From: Nostoc sp. NIES-3756
GTDB lineage: Bacteria; Cyanobacteriota; Cyanobacteriia; Cyanobacteriales; Nostocaceae
Direction: 5' to 3'
Length of the DNA stretch: 64,000 nucleotides
Assembly: GCF_001548375.1 (NCBI RefSeq)
Contig: NZ_AP017295.1
Span: 558,001 to 622,000, forward strand
This document shows, piece by piece, positions 8,461-19,781 of the stretch. A program made the translations under genes and the position numbers. The first letter of the stretch is position 1; each line of letters starts with the position of its first letter. The notes beneath the pieces are model-generated. The model did not search any database, was not told the DNA's origin, and saw nothing but the letters and a program-made list of their open reading frames with translations.

Positions 8461-10026
8461 ATGACGCAGCGCAATAACTCTGCCCATAACAATTCACACC
8501 AACCACAACAAGACACAACCACAAAACGCCTAGCTTATACTTTACCAGCACAGGGTTTGTGTTTGTTAAGTAGCGTTAGCCTCCTAAGTGGCGGCTTGGT
8601 GGTTGCTCAAACGGAAGCATCAATAGATAACATTGTTCCTACTATTGAAAATGCCCAGCCAGCAGCAGGCATAACTACTGTAAAAAAAGATATTGTTATA
8701 CCAGAAGCATCACCAACTGAGCCAAAATTCTCTCCGAGAAGAAGCACACTCAGACAAAGGCTGCGTAAGCAAGAAGTTTCCCAAACAAGACAGTCCCAAC
8801 CTAAAATACAATCTACTGAACCTGTTTTTAGTGTTAGACAGTCGAAACCACAGGTAGAAACTTCCCGTGTGACTCCGGCTAAAAATCCACAAGTCAAACC
8901 CCAAGTGGCGGAAACTCCACAAGTTACGCCTACTAAAGACACAGAAGTAGCTACACCGACACCTTCCCCAGCAGATAAACTCCCAGCTTTTGCCAAACCT
9001 AAAAACAGTGGTGTGGCGACAGAGAAAACTAGGGATTTTAATAACGCCTATATTGACCCTACCGATTACAGCGATAAAACTGCGGGAACCTATGAAGCTC
9101 CAAATTCTGTAGTTATTACCGAACGCTCTAGCGGTTGTCGCACTATTTTGGCTACAGGGCAAGGTATTGGTAATGGCTGTGCCAAACCTTCAGATAACCA
9201 GCGTGTAGCTAATTCCAGTGGCAAATCATCCCCCAATTGGCTCAGAAGAAGCCAAACGGCTCAGGTAGCCACTCTCACCCCAACGCGGCGACTCTTGGCT
9301 AATAACAACAGCCGATGGGGCAATTCTCCAGTTGGGACTGCTAGCGTTAACAAAACCGCATATAACCCCAATCGCTTTATTCCCAACCCCAGCGAATTTG
9401 TCAGCACTACCACAACCAGCGCAACTCCCATCGCCCCCAGTGGTGGTATACTACCTCCACCAATGGCAGAAGGTAATATTGCACCTCGTGCTAGCACTGT
9501 AGCTTACGACATTCCGCTAGCATCGGTACTACCCCAAATTCCCTACAGCAATACCCTCGCCTATCGTGGTTCAGGGATGATGTACCCCTTGGCGGTAGCA
9601 TCTCCTATTACCTCGTTATTCGGCTGGCGTATTCACCCGATTACGGGAACTCAACGCTTCCACGCTGGGATTGACTTAGGTGCGCCTATGGGTACACCCG
9701 TTTTAGCCGCAGCCAGAGGTCAAGTAATCACTGCTGATTGGGTGGGTGGTTATGGTAAAACCGTCATCCTCAGTCACGGTTCCGCGCAACAAACCCTTTA
9801 CGGGCATTTGTCAGAAATACTAGTCCAACCAGGACAATGGGTAGAACCAGGTATGGTAATTGGACAAGTCGGTAGTACTGGCAACTCTACAGGGCCTCAC
9901 CTGCACTTTGAAGCCCGCCATCTCACACAAAATGGATGGGTAGCAGTTGACCCAGGCGTACAGCTACAAGTTGCCCTTAGCCAGTTGCTGGGTAACAGAC
10001 GTACAGCACAGGCTCTTAGGGAGTAA
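8461..10026 (+). CDS. M23 family metallopeptidase (LytM/NlpD-type), envelope associated
   Basis: A 521-residue protein with a hydrophobic segment near residues 30-48 (export or anchor), a long Pro/Thr/Gln-rich low-complexity linker, and a C-terminal LytM domain (about 375-500). Zn-binding residues are visible in HAGIDLGAP (His and Asp) and in GPHLHFEAR (the HxH pair), with the companion YGHLS loop. Such enzymes cut peptide bridges in peptidoglycan or activate amidases during division; with all ligands present it is probably active. It converges on ribE across a strong hairpin. Confidence 0.88.
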   Translation: MTQRNNSAHNNSHQPQQDTTTKRLAYTLPAQGLCLLSSVSLLSGGLVVAQTEASIDNIVPTIENAQPAAGITTVKKDIVIPEASPTEPKFSPRRSTLRQRLRKQEVSQTRQSQPKIQSTEPVFSVRQSKPQVETSRVTPAKNPQVKPQVAETPQVTPTKDTEVATPTPSPADKLPAFAKPKNSGVATEKTRDFNNAYIDPTDYSDKTAGTYEAPNSVVITERSSGCRTILATGQGIGNGCAKPSDNQRVANSSGKSSPNWLRRSQTAQVATLTPTRRLLANNNSRWGNSPVGTASVNKTAYNPNRFIPNPSEFVSTTTTSATPIAPSGGILPPPMAEGNIAPRASTVAYDIPLASVLPQIPYSNTLAYRGSGMMYPLAVASPITSLFGWRIHPITGTQRFHAGIDLGAPMGTPVLAAARGQVITADWVGGYGKTVILSHGSAQQTLYGHLSEILVQPGQWVEPGMVIGQVGSTGNSTGPHLHFEARHLTQNGWVAVDPGVQLQVALSQLLGNRRTAQALRE

Positions 10027-10034
10027 GTGTGTCA

Positions 10035-10072
10035 GTGACAGTTGACAGGTTGTTTCCACTGTCAACTGTCAC
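10035..10072. terminator. 13-bp perfect hairpin between convergent genes
   Basis: Arms at 10035-10047 and 10060-10072 are exact reverse complements around a 12-nt loop, 8 bp after the M23 stop and 10 bp before the ribE stop. The position suits a bidirectional terminator, but no T-run follows on either strand. The arm sequence (ACAGTTGACA) also resembles the scattered CAACTGT heptamers, so it may be a repeat doing terminator duty. Confidence 0.6.
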
Positions 10073-10081
10073 ATCCAGTCT

Positions 10082-10741
10082 CTACATATACCCATGCTCT
10101 ACCAAAAATGCAGGCGTGATATCTGTATTGTTGCTGTGTCGATGACCGGGTTGGAGGAATTTCTCGACGTATTTGCCTAAGATATCGCCTTCTAAATTTA
10201 CTAAGCTGCCAGGGACAAGATAGCGTAGATTAGTCTCAGCGTAAGTCAGGGGGATTACTGCTACGGTAAACTGAGATAATTCTGGCTCATAGGCGGCTAC
10301 AGTCAAACTGATGCCATTGACAGTAATGCTACCCTTAGGGACAATGTAACGTGCGATCGCTTCTGGTGCTGTAAAGGTCATTTCCCAAGAAGTGGCTGTC
10401 TTCTCCAACCCAAGCAATTGTCCTACACCATCTACATGACCCATGACAAAGTGACCGCCGACTTTACCACCAACTCTTAAGGAAGTTTCTAGGTTGACGT
10501 ATCCTTGTTGTGCTTGCTCAGTGCCTAGAGTGGTGCGGCGAAGAGTTTCGGGGGAAGCAGAGGCAATAAACCCATCTTTTAAAATTTCTTCCACCGTGAG
10601 GCAAACACCATCTACCGCCACGCTGTCACCGTAAGCCAAATCCTGCATAATTGATAATGACTGACTTACACAAGTAATTTGCCAAGAATCGCCCCCTAGA
10701 GGCTTGATTGTTCCTAATGCTTGGATTAATCCTGTAAACAC
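10082..10741 (-). CDS. ribE: Riboflavin synthase, alpha chain
   Basis: A 219-residue enzyme that dismutates two 6,7-dimethyl-8-ribityllumazines to riboflavin. The family N-terminus MFTGLIQALGTI is reached only with a GTG start at 10741, which is therefore chosen. The two lumazine-binding repeats are present, with DGVCLTVEEI in the first, MGHVDG at the junction and NGISLTVAAY in the second. The length is normal. The gene stands alone, without other rib genes nearby. Confidence 0.94.
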   Translation of the reverse strand: MFTGLIQALGTIKPLGGDSWQITCVSQSLSIMQDLAYGDSVAVDGVCLTVEEILKDGFIASASPETLRRTTLGTEQAQQGYVNLETSLRVGGKVGGHFVMGHVDGVGQLLGLEKTATSWEMTFTAPEAIARYIVPKGSITVNGISLTVAAYEPELSQFTVAVIPLTYAETNLRYLVPGSLVNLEGDILGKYVEKFLQPGHRHSNNTDITPAFLVEHGYM

Positions 10742-10891
10742 GGCTTTTTTGTAAAACTAACTCTATTTATTACTTAATTTTGCCGAAAATCCACTGGTAA
10801 TTCTCACAAGAATGGCAAAAATTCTGAGTATATTTTCTGACTTTATCTATTATAAGGTTATTAACACAATTACGTTTTTCCCAAGGCATAC

Positions 10892-11086
10892 TTGTGGAAG
10901 AAGGTTATTGTCTACCAAGACCCAATTGAATTACTCTGGTGTTCACAACCAGTTCGGAGTTTAATAGAAGCAATTATAAATAACGATGACTATGTTTACT
11001 CCTGCTTTTACTTACCCAGTAAAGGGTATTATTTATCACTTATCCTTGATAGCTCAAAGGATGATAGAGGCTTAGTCAATGATTGA
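10892..11086 (+). CDS. Doubtful small frame upstream of the bifunctional nuclease gene
   Basis: A 64-residue frame with a TTG start overlaps the next gene's start by 8 bp. It is rich in Tyr, Leu and Ile with three Cys, contains YVYSCFYLPSKGYYLSLIL, and has no known domain. An AAGG lies 6 nt before the TTG. The coupled position argues weakly for it. The rare start codon and the lack of any family argue against. Otherwise the stretch 10742-11078 is the leader of the downstream gene. Confidence 0.22.
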   Translation: MWKKVIVYQDPIELLWCSQPVRSLIEAIINNDDYVYSCFYLPSKGYYLSLILDSSKDDRGLVND

Positions 11087-11576
11087 AATGAAAGTCGCTG
11101 GCATAGCATTAGATGCCATAACCCGCAGCCCAATTGTCTTATTAAAAGACGCTTCCGATCGCCGTGCCTTACCAATCTATATTGGTCAAGAACAAGCTAG
11201 GGCTATCATGGGCGCACTGGAGAATCAAAAGCCTCCCCGTCCCTTAACCCATGACCTGATTGTAAATATTCTAGAGGCGTGGGACATGACTCTAGAAAAG
11301 GTGATTATTCACTCCTTACAAAAGGACACATTCTATGCAGCATTGATTCTTCAGCAAGGCGAAGTCAAAAAAGAAATTGACGCACGTCCTAGTGATGCGA
11401 TCGCTGTTGCTCTCCGTACAAATACCCCTATCTGGGTAATGGAAGAAGTAATAGCTGATGCTTCAATCCCAGTAGATCGTGACGCTGATGAAGCCGAACA
11501 ACAAGCCTTTAAGGAATTTATTTCCAATCTTCGTCCAGAGGATTTAATTAAGCGCTTTGGTAATGGTGACAGCTAG
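11079..11576 (+). CDS. Bifunctional nuclease family protein (BFN, DUF151)
   Basis: A 165-residue protein of the DUF151/BFN family: MIEMKVAGIALD, then LPIYIGQEQARAI, LTHDLIVNIL and the highly conserved end of the domain IDARPSDAIAVALR. Characterised plant and Thermotoga members have RNase/DNase activity. An acidic tail follows the domain. Start choice is open between Met1 and Met4. It is divergent from ribE. Confidence 0.88.
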   Translation: MIEMKVAGIALDAITRSPIVLLKDASDRRALPIYIGQEQARAIMGALENQKPPRPLTHDLIVNILEAWDMTLEKVIIHSLQKDTFYAALILQQGEVKKEIDARPSDAIAVALRTNTPIWVMEEVIADASIPVDRDADEAEQQAFKEFISNLRPEDLIKRFGNGDS

Positions 11577-11745
11577 AAAAGTGTGGAGTAACGAGTAGCG
11601 AGTAAAAATTAAGGAGCAGAGCTTAATCTAAAGTTATCTCTGAATCCTTATTAGTTTACGTCCTATCTTTTGTATTGGTGTGTGAATAATTTGGCGTAAA
11701 TCCTCAAACAAAGATTAGTTCACTCAGCACTCATTACTCACTACT

Positions 11746-12876
11746 ATGCACTACCGACGCTTTGGCAAAACTAACCTAAACCTCTCGGTTTTTTCTCTAG
11801 GAACAATGCGCTACTTGGCTAATAGCGAAAATGTGCAGCAGACTATTGCCGAAGCTTTAGCGTTAGGGATTAATCATATAGAAACAGCCAGAGGTTACGG
11901 TAAAAGTGAGGAGTATTTTGGCAAAGCTATCAAAGCAGGGTTGTGTGTACCTCGTTCTCAACTGTATATAACGACTAAAATTCCGCCAACAGCTGACGCT
12001 GATAGTATGCGTCGGTATATTGATGAATCCCTAGAACGGTTGAACTTAGATTATTTAGATTGTCTAGGTATTCACGGCTTAAATACCTGGGAACATCTAG
12101 AGTGGGTGCAGGCTAAAAACGGCTGTATGAAAGCTGTGGAAGAAGCAATAAATGACGGTAGAGTCAGACACGTTGGCTTTTCCACCCACGGGGCGTTAGA
12201 TTTAATTCAAGCAGCTATCAACACAGATTTTTTTCAATTCATTAATCTACATTACTATTATTTCTTTCAAAGAAATGTAGATGCGATCGCCCTAGCAGCA
12301 AAGAAAGATATGGGCGTTTTTATCATCTCCCCCGCCGATAAGGGAGGGAAGCTATATACACCACCCCAAAGCCTGGAAAATTTATGTCACCCCTTTTCGC
12401 CTCTAGAATTAAACTATAGATTTCTCTTGGCTGACAAACGCATCACCACCTTGAGTGTAGGGCCAGCCACTCCAGCAGAATTAGTAGAACCGTTGCAAGT
12501 TGCTGATAGTGATGGTGAGTTAACGCCAGCAGAAATTTCCACTTTTCAACGTTTAGAAAATCATCAAAAAACAATTTTAGGAACCCAACAGTGTAGCCAA
12601 TGCTATGCTTGTTTACCTTGTCCAGAAAAAATCAATATTCCTGAAGTTCTGCGATTACGTAATTTGGCAGTGGCGTACAACATGACCGATTACGGACAAT
12701 ACCGTTATGGAATGTTTGAAAACGCTGGTCACTGGTTTCCAGGAATGAAAGCCAACCGTTGTACAGAATGCGGTGATTGTTTACCTCGATGTCCAGAAAA
12801 GTTAGATATTCCCACATTATTAGAAGATACCCACAATCGCTTAAATGGTAAAGCGGGGAGAAGGTTGTGGGGATAA
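11746..12876 (+). CDS. Aldo/keto reductase with C-terminal 4Fe-4S ferredoxin domain
   Basis: A 376-residue fusion. Residues about 1-270 form an aldo/keto reductase barrel (MHYRRFGKTNLNLSVFSLGT; IETARGYGKSEEYFG with the family Asp replaced by Glu/Thr context; LDYLDCLGIHGLN). Residues about 285-365 carry two cysteine clusters, CSQCYACLPCP and CTECGDCLPRCP, the signature of two [4Fe-4S] centres. The family is common in cyanobacteria and anaerobes, and its substrate is unknown. Electrons may pass between NADPH and ferredoxin-like clusters in one chain. Confidence 0.87.
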   Translation: MHYRRFGKTNLNLSVFSLGTMRYLANSENVQQTIAEALALGINHIETARGYGKSEEYFGKAIKAGLCVPRSQLYITTKIPPTADADSMRRYIDESLERLNLDYLDCLGIHGLNTWEHLEWVQAKNGCMKAVEEAINDGRVRHVGFSTHGALDLIQAAINTDFFQFINLHYYYFFQRNVDAIALAAKKDMGVFIISPADKGGKLYTPPQSLENLCHPFSPLELNYRFLLADKRITTLSVGPATPAELVEPLQVADSDGELTPAEISTFQRLENHQKTILGTQQCSQCYACLPCPEKINIPEVLRLRNLAVAYNMTDYGQYRYGMFENAGHWFPGMKANRCTECGDCLPRCPEKLDIPTLLEDTHNRLNGKAGRRLWG

Positions 12877-12928
12877 GGTAAGGGTATAATTCGTAATTCG
12901 TAGTTCGTAATTAACTTTCTAGAGAATT

Positions 12929-13537
12929 ATGCAAGTAACGCAACATCAATACTACACACCAGAAGAATATTTAGCACTGGAGGAAACTGCTGAATATAAG
13001 AGTGAATATATTGATGGACAAATAATTCCTATGGCAGGCGGAACAATAAATCATAATCAGTTAGCACTCAATTTAAGTACAGAGTTAAACTTTGCTTTCA
13101 AAAGGCAAAGCTAACGAGTTTACATGAGTGATATTTGTCTATGGATTCCTCAAAGGCGGATATACACATATCCTGATGTAATGATTGTGTCTGGAGAACC
13201 GGAGATTTTTAACAATAGAACAGATACAATTCTTAACCCATAGGTGATTGTTGAAGTTTTATCAAAGTCTACTAAAGGGTATGACAAGGAAGATAAATTT
13301 CAGGCTTACCGAACAATTCCTAGTTTCCAAGAATGTTTGTTAATTGACCAAACTCGGATTCATGTAGAACAGTTTTCCAAAACAAGGAAAAAGCAATGGA
13401 ATCTGCGGGAATATAATGAGGAAGATGAGGCGATCGCTTTTGTAACTGTACCTTTTGAGATTACCTTACAGGATTTATATGACAAAGTAAACTTCGAGCT
13501 TGCAGAGCCGGAAGGGAAAATTGAGAGTGTGGAGTAG
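12929..13537 (+). pseudogene. Uma2-family (DUF820) gene with two in-frame stop codons
   Basis: One continuous frame from the ATG at 12929 to the TAG ending at 13537 encodes a whole Uma2 (PD-(D/E)XK-like) protein of about 202 residues, except for a TAA at 13112-13114 and a TAG at 13241-13243. Before the first stop it reads TPEEYLALEETAEYKSEYID. Between the stops it reads RVYMSDICLWIPQRRIYTYP and DVMIVSGEPEIF. After the second stop it reads VIVEVLSKSTKGYDKEDKF. Both stops sit where the family has a sense codon one base away (Tyr TAT and probably Leu TTG). No frameshift is needed. The core Asp and Glu of the nuclease fold survive. This is most likely a young pseudogene. Confidence 0.82.
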
Positions 13538-13822
13538 AAAATGCGATCGCAAATCTTTTGATGTCTGCATTAGTTGCAAGTAATTGGTAAAAGTAATACA
13601 AGTCATTAAAGTTTAAATAGCAATACAAAGCCGATAAATCAAGTATTGCAGACTTTTTTCAGTAAAATAATTGCTAAATAATATCAATAGCTATATGGCT
13701 TATACAAGCAGATGTTTGTTGCCTTCCTTACAGTAACTAAGCCTTACGGTAGATGTAAGTTTTTATGCAACCAACAAAAAACTATTACTACAAATTTATA
13801 GCAATAAAAATATAAACAAATG
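13538..13822. other. AT-rich intergenic region upstream of the hli gene
   Basis: No gene was found here. It is AT-rich DNA with one HIP1 octamer at its left end (13542-13549) and scattered runs of A and T. It leads into the promoter-like elements of the hli gene. Confidence 0.4.
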
Positions 13823-13850
13823 TTGCATTCCTGAAAAATATTGTTATATT
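13823..13850 (+). promoter_or_regulatory. Candidate sigma-70-type promoter of the hli gene
   Basis: TTGCAT (13823-13828) and TATATT (13845-13850) are separated by 16 bp and lie about 50 bp before the ATG at 13901. They match the consensus -35 and -10 well. This is a prediction from sequence only. Confidence 0.4.
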
Positions 13851-13900
13851 AATTTACATACGGCAATAATCCTTATCAAAATTAATTTGGAGTGCCACCC

Positions 13901-14080
13901 ATGACAGACACAACAAAAATCTCTGCTTCCGTAGTTGAAGACCGCAATTCTTGGCGTTGGGGTTTCACTCCTCAAGCCGAAATCTGGAACGGTCGCTTGG
14001 CAATGATTGGCTTTTTAGCAGCCGCATTGATTGAGCTGTTCTCTGGTCAAGGCTTCCTGCACTTCTGGGGCATTCTGTAA
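13901..14080 (+). CDS. High-light-inducible / CAB-ELIP-HLIP family protein
   Basis: A 59-residue single-helix protein of the Hli (Scp) family. The chlorophyll-binding motif [15 protein letters not shown] gives the helix with Glu, Asn and Arg ligands. The family binds chlorophyll and carotenoid in thylakoid membranes and protects photosystem assembly under strong light. A longer GTG start at 13892 is possible, but a GGAG at 13889-13892, 8 nt before the ATG at 13901, favours the shorter form. A candidate promoter lies just upstream. Confidence 0.88.
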   Translation: MTDTTKISASVVEDRNSWRWGFTPQAEIWNGRLAMIGFLAAALIELFSGQGFLHFWGIL

Positions 14081-14121
14081 TATCAAGTCCGGCTAATTCT
14101 TATGATATGGTTGATTTAGTC

Positions 14122-14156
14122 GGTAATAGGTAATAGGTAATAGGTAATAGGTAATT
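14122..14156. repeat. STRR heptamer array (GGTAATA, 5 units)
   Basis: Four exact GGTAATA units and a fifth, GGTAATT, lie 42 bp after the hli gene. It is a typical Nostoc short tandem repeat with no visible role. Confidence 0.9.
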
Positions 14157-14257
14157 GTTTGTTTCCATTACCAATTAGCCATTAAGTATGTAGACACAAT
14201 TATTTAGAAGACGCATTTCGACTGCGCTCAATGCTCGATCCCAGAGAAGACGAGGGT

Positions 14258-14300
14258 TGAGTTTCGACTACGCGGTAGTCGAGCGTAGTCGAGATTCAAC
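14258..14300. repeat. Long extragenic hairpin (TCGACTACGC family)
   Basis: A perfect 10-bp stem pairs 14264-14273 with 14283-14292. It extends outward through GU-type pairs to about 14258 and 14300. Related fragments (TTTCGACTGCGCTCA near 14217 and GCGCAGTCGAAA near 14306) surround it, so this is a composite palindromic repeat. It lies between the hli gene and the sigA terminator. Confidence 0.7.
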
Positions 14301-14435
14301 TTCCGCGCAGTCGAAACCCGATAACTTCTTTTTTAGTTTAATTTAGTGCTTCTACTTACCTATTACCAAACCTCAAGATACGATAAGTGTTGAAGCGGAC
14401 ATGTTGTAAGGACTAGAAAAATAGATTATAAAAAC

Positions 14436-14472
14436 AAAAAAACCTGGAGTGTAACAACATCTCCAGGTTTTT
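14436..14472 (-). terminator. Intrinsic terminator of sigA (possibly bidirectional)
   Basis: On the minus strand, 52 bp after the sigA stop, the stem AACCTGGA/TCCAGGTT is followed by a run of T (A7 on the plus strand, 14436-14442). A T-run also follows the stem on the plus strand, so it could stop transcription from both sides. Confidence 0.8.
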
Positions 14473-14523
14473 AAGTTATTTGTCAGTGGTCGATTGTAAA
14501 GACAACCGCACACTGACAACTGA

Positions 14524-15696
14524 CTAACGAATATATTCCTTAAGAACGCTGTTGCGGTTGGGGTGGCGTAATTTACGGAGTGCTTTGGCTTCAATTTGGC
14601 GAATCCGTTCGCGGGTGACGTTAAAGATTTGCCCAATTTCCTCTAAAGTCTTCATCCGACCGTCATCTAGACCATAGCGCAGTCTGAGAACGTCGCGTTC
14701 ACGAGGGCTGAGGCTGTCGAGGACTTTTTCTAAATCTTCACGCAGAAGGTTTTTAGAAACTTGGTCTTCTGGAGTTTCGCCATCAGATTCGATAAAATCA
14801 CCTAAGCGAGAATCTTCTTCTTTACCAATTGGTGTTTCTAAGGAAATGGGTAACTGGGCAGATTTAGCGATGAAACGCAGTTTCTCGATGGTCATTTCCA
14901 TACGAGTTGCGATCTCTTCTTCTGTAGGTTTGCGTCCCATTTCTTGAGACAATAGCTTGGTGGTTTTCTTGATGCGGGAGATGGTTTCGTAGAGGTGAAC
15001 CGGCAGACGGATGGTGCGAGATTGGTCAGCGATCGCTCTGGTAATTGCTTGACGAATCCACCAAGTAGCGTAGGTTGAGAATTTATAACCCTTCTCATGG
15101 TCAAACTTCTCAGCCGCACGAATCAAACCAAGGCTTCCTTCCTGAATTAAATCTTGGAAAGATAAGCCACGATTCATGTATTTCTTGGCAATTGAAACTA
15201 CAAGGCGCAAGTTTGATTGCACCATCTTATCTTTTGCTCTGCGGCCAACGTGCAGGCGGTAACGGAATGCAGGTAATGGAATTTGTACTGCTTCTGCCCA
15301 TTCACTATCACGGGGGTCACGTTCTAGCTGTTCTGACAGCCTCTCGCGTACCCTCTCTAATTCCAATAAATCAGCAATTTTTCTAGCCAGCTCGATTTCT
15401 TCATCTGCACGCAACAAACGGATACGACCAATTTCTTGCAAGTACAGACGAATGGAATCTTCGGTATAGTGCTTCTTCTTGCTTTGTGTCCGACGACGCG
15501 ATTTAGCGGCTTTTCCAGACTTTGCGTCGTCCTCATCAGACTGAGGCTCTAAAAACTCATCAATGTCGCCATCATCAGCGAGCAATAAGTCCTCATCTTC
15601 TTCTATTAAGAGGTCTTCTAACTCGATCTCAGGCTGATTCATTATTTCTAGGTCAGGCTGATAAATGCTATCGAGTACGTTGTTAGCCTGGTTCAT
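14524..15696 (-). CDS. sigA: RNA polymerase primary sigma factor SigA (RpoD, group 1)
   Basis: A 390-residue housekeeping sigma factor. After an acidic N-terminus come region 1.2 ([16 protein letters not shown]), regions 2.1-2.4 ([33 protein letters not shown]), region 3, and region 4 ([35 protein letters not shown]). It directs core polymerase to -10/-35 promoters. Length and sequence fit SigA of Anabaena. The gene has a very long gene-free upstream region and a clear terminator, so it is probably monocistronic. Confidence 0.95.
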   Translation of the reverse strand: MNQANNVLDSIYQPDLEIMNQPEIELEDLLIEEDEDLLLADDGDIDEFLEPQSDEDDAKSGKAAKSRRRTQSKKKHYTEDSIRLYLQEIGRIRLLRADEEIELARKIADLLELERVRERLSEQLERDPRDSEWAEAVQIPLPAFRYRLHVGRRAKDKMVQSNLRLVVSIAKKYMNRGLSFQDLIQEGSLGLIRAAEKFDHEKGYKFSTYATWWIRQAITRAIADQSRTIRLPVHLYETISRIKKTTKLLSQEMGRKPTEEEIATRMEMTIEKLRFIAKSAQLPISLETPIGKEEDSRLGDFIESDGETPEDQVSKNLLREDLEKVLDSLSPRERDVLRLRYGLDDGRMKTLEEIGQIFNVTRERIRQIEAKALRKLRHPNRNSVLKEYIR

Positions 15697-17193
15697 GCCG
15701 CGTTCCTCATGCTCCTTGCAGAATCAATTACTCAAGATGTCTTAACTGCTCTTTTGAATACGAGCTAGTTAACAATCGAAAGATAGGGTTTTAAGTTCGT
15801 TATCCCTAATCTTTTTGGACGTTTTGTTCCTCTAAAGAGGAACTTTTGAACTAAGTGTTAAAAGTCGCAGTTAATGCTGACTTATTCATCTGTGTACAAA
15901 CCAAAGTGTTGCTTTTGCTAATCACTTTTAGCTGGTTTGTCTCAAAAATAGACTGGTCTTGATAAAAAAATTTACCACTGCATATAAATGATTTATGACT
16001 GTTGGCATATTTTCTTATAAAGACTGTTCCGATTGTAGCCTGTTTCACAAAAATTGCACTCTTTTTGTGTATTAATCCTGAACTGATTAAGGAAGATGAA
16101 GCCTCCAATATCAAAAAGATGTTGAAAATGGTAGTAATCCCCTTAAATTTTCTCTAAAGCTTTCTGAAATTGCAGTGCCATTATCTTTACATACTCAGGA
16201 AATTCAAGCCGCCTTCATACAATTTCTGGTATTGTGTGAAACATAAATTACTTAGAAACAGTATATTTTATGTTAACTGAGGCGATAATCATGAACGCAC
16301 CCATTTTTACATTTCCTTCATAAATAAATTAGTCCGGAGAATTGGAGATGACTCCTAAATAAGTGCATACAACCTACAGAGATGCTGGTTCATTTACTGA
16401 AACTTAACTTTTTACTTGTTGACTGCCTTTAGCTCTGGGTAAAGGCTGTAGCTAGACTAGCCAAGTGGCTAGCGGTTAAGATTTTGCAGATTTGGTCTTA
16501 TTCACACATTAGCGCACCGCCGAGATTTCAACCCATTGAATCTTGACAAACTCTTTTTATTGTATCCACCGATATTTTAATCAATTCAAAAGGACTTTGA
16601 CATTTAAAATTACAGATATTTGTCTACTTATGGGAAAACTTTATCGAATATAAACAAAATATGTAGCCTTTTCAAAGGTGAGCTAGGGTGTACGAGCAAG
16701 TTACTAGCACTACATTATCTTATGCTAGCAACGTTCCTTGAAATTGTAAGTCCAGTGAATTGATAAAGTTAGAAAATTTTGCAGGCTAAGTTTATATCAG
16801 AAAACTGTGAAATAAACTACGCTAGTTCAGTGCAAAAATTGCTATCTTGTAGATTTCAATCATCAAGATAATCATACTCATTTCGTTTGAAATTCCAGAT
16901 GAACTTTGTTATACGAGCTTAACAAATACTTTTTTAGTTTGTTGCCTGTCTTAACTTATTCACAAACTCATATTGCACTATCTTACTGATATAAATGATA
17001 AAAAATTTACAAGCACTATGTAAAAGACTTGACTGTATGTAAATTTTGTGCATCGGTATATGCAAGAAAATTTATGGATTGGCTTAACATTCCTAATGTA
17101 TCCTATCAAACATTTTCCACAAACAAATCAAAAGATAAAAAATTTTTCTCTGGAAGTGGGGAGCAGGCGAGCCAGTTGCGTGAGTGGGTCTCC
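15697..17193. other. Long gene-free region upstream of sigA
   Basis: About 1.5 kb with no convincing gene on either strand. Short open frames here have no family features and atypical composition. Two hairpins were seen: GCCTTTA/TAAAGGC (16425-16431, 16440-16446) and CTAGCCA/TGGCTAG (16457-16463, 16466-16472). The stretch must hold the sigA promoter or promoters and possibly a long leader or small RNAs. Nothing resembling a known RNA family was recognised. Confidence 0.5.
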
Positions 17194-17321
17194 CGACTTG
17201 TTTGCATAGCGTCTTGGAGAGAGCAAACTAGCGTGAGCAGAGGAAAAAAAACTACTAACCCTCCGGGTGAATCCTGCAAAGACGCTACGCGAACGTAGAG
17301 AGTAGCAGTTGCTACAAGTCG
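17194..17321. repeat. Nested inverted repeats, about 128-nt fold-back element
   Basis: The outer arms CGACTTGT (17194-17201) and ACAAGTCG (17314-17321) enclose the inner arms TAGCGTCTT (17207-17215) and AAGACGCTA (17279-17287), nested in the correct order. The sequence resembles GC-rich dispersed extragenic repeats of Nostoc. It lies between the 3' end of gyrB and the sigA upstream region. Confidence 0.6.
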
Positions 17322-17394
17322 GCATTCGCCCTTGGGGTTGTCGGAGGCTAGCCGCCCAACGTACTGCTTCACCACTGATAACTGACAACTTCAT

Positions 17395-17427
17395 AAAAAA
17401 AGGGTAATTGCCTAACATCAATTACCC
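17395..17427 (-). terminator. Intrinsic terminator of gyrB
   Basis: The stem GGGTAATTG (17402-17410) / CAATTACCC (17419-17427) with an 8-nt loop is followed on the minus strand by seven T residues (17395-17401). It starts 33 bp after the gyrB stop codon. Confidence 0.88.
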
Positions 17428-17460
17428 ATTGATAAATTAAATAGTGAAGATCATAAGCGA

Positions 17461-19748
<2,288 letters not shown>

Positions 19749-19781
19749 GACTGTTGACTATGGACTAATGACTAATGACTA
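19749..19781. repeat. STRR heptamer array containing the miaA start codon
   Basis: Units are GACTGTT, GACTATG, GACTAAT, GACTAAT and a partial GACTA. The ATG of miaA (19775-19777) lies at the junction of the last two units. Confidence 0.85.

Noticed and set aside
14373..14636. An 87-codon minus-strand frame overlapping the sigA 3' end
   Set aside because: It runs through the sigA coding end and terminator in another frame and has no family features.
15851..16114. An 87-codon minus-strand frame upstream of sigA
   Set aside because: Composition is unlike neighbouring genes, and no ribosome-binding site or recognisable domain was found.
17029..17421. Three overlapping frames downstream of gyrB
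   Set aside because: They read through a fold-back repeat and the gyrB terminator on both strands; no protein family fits.
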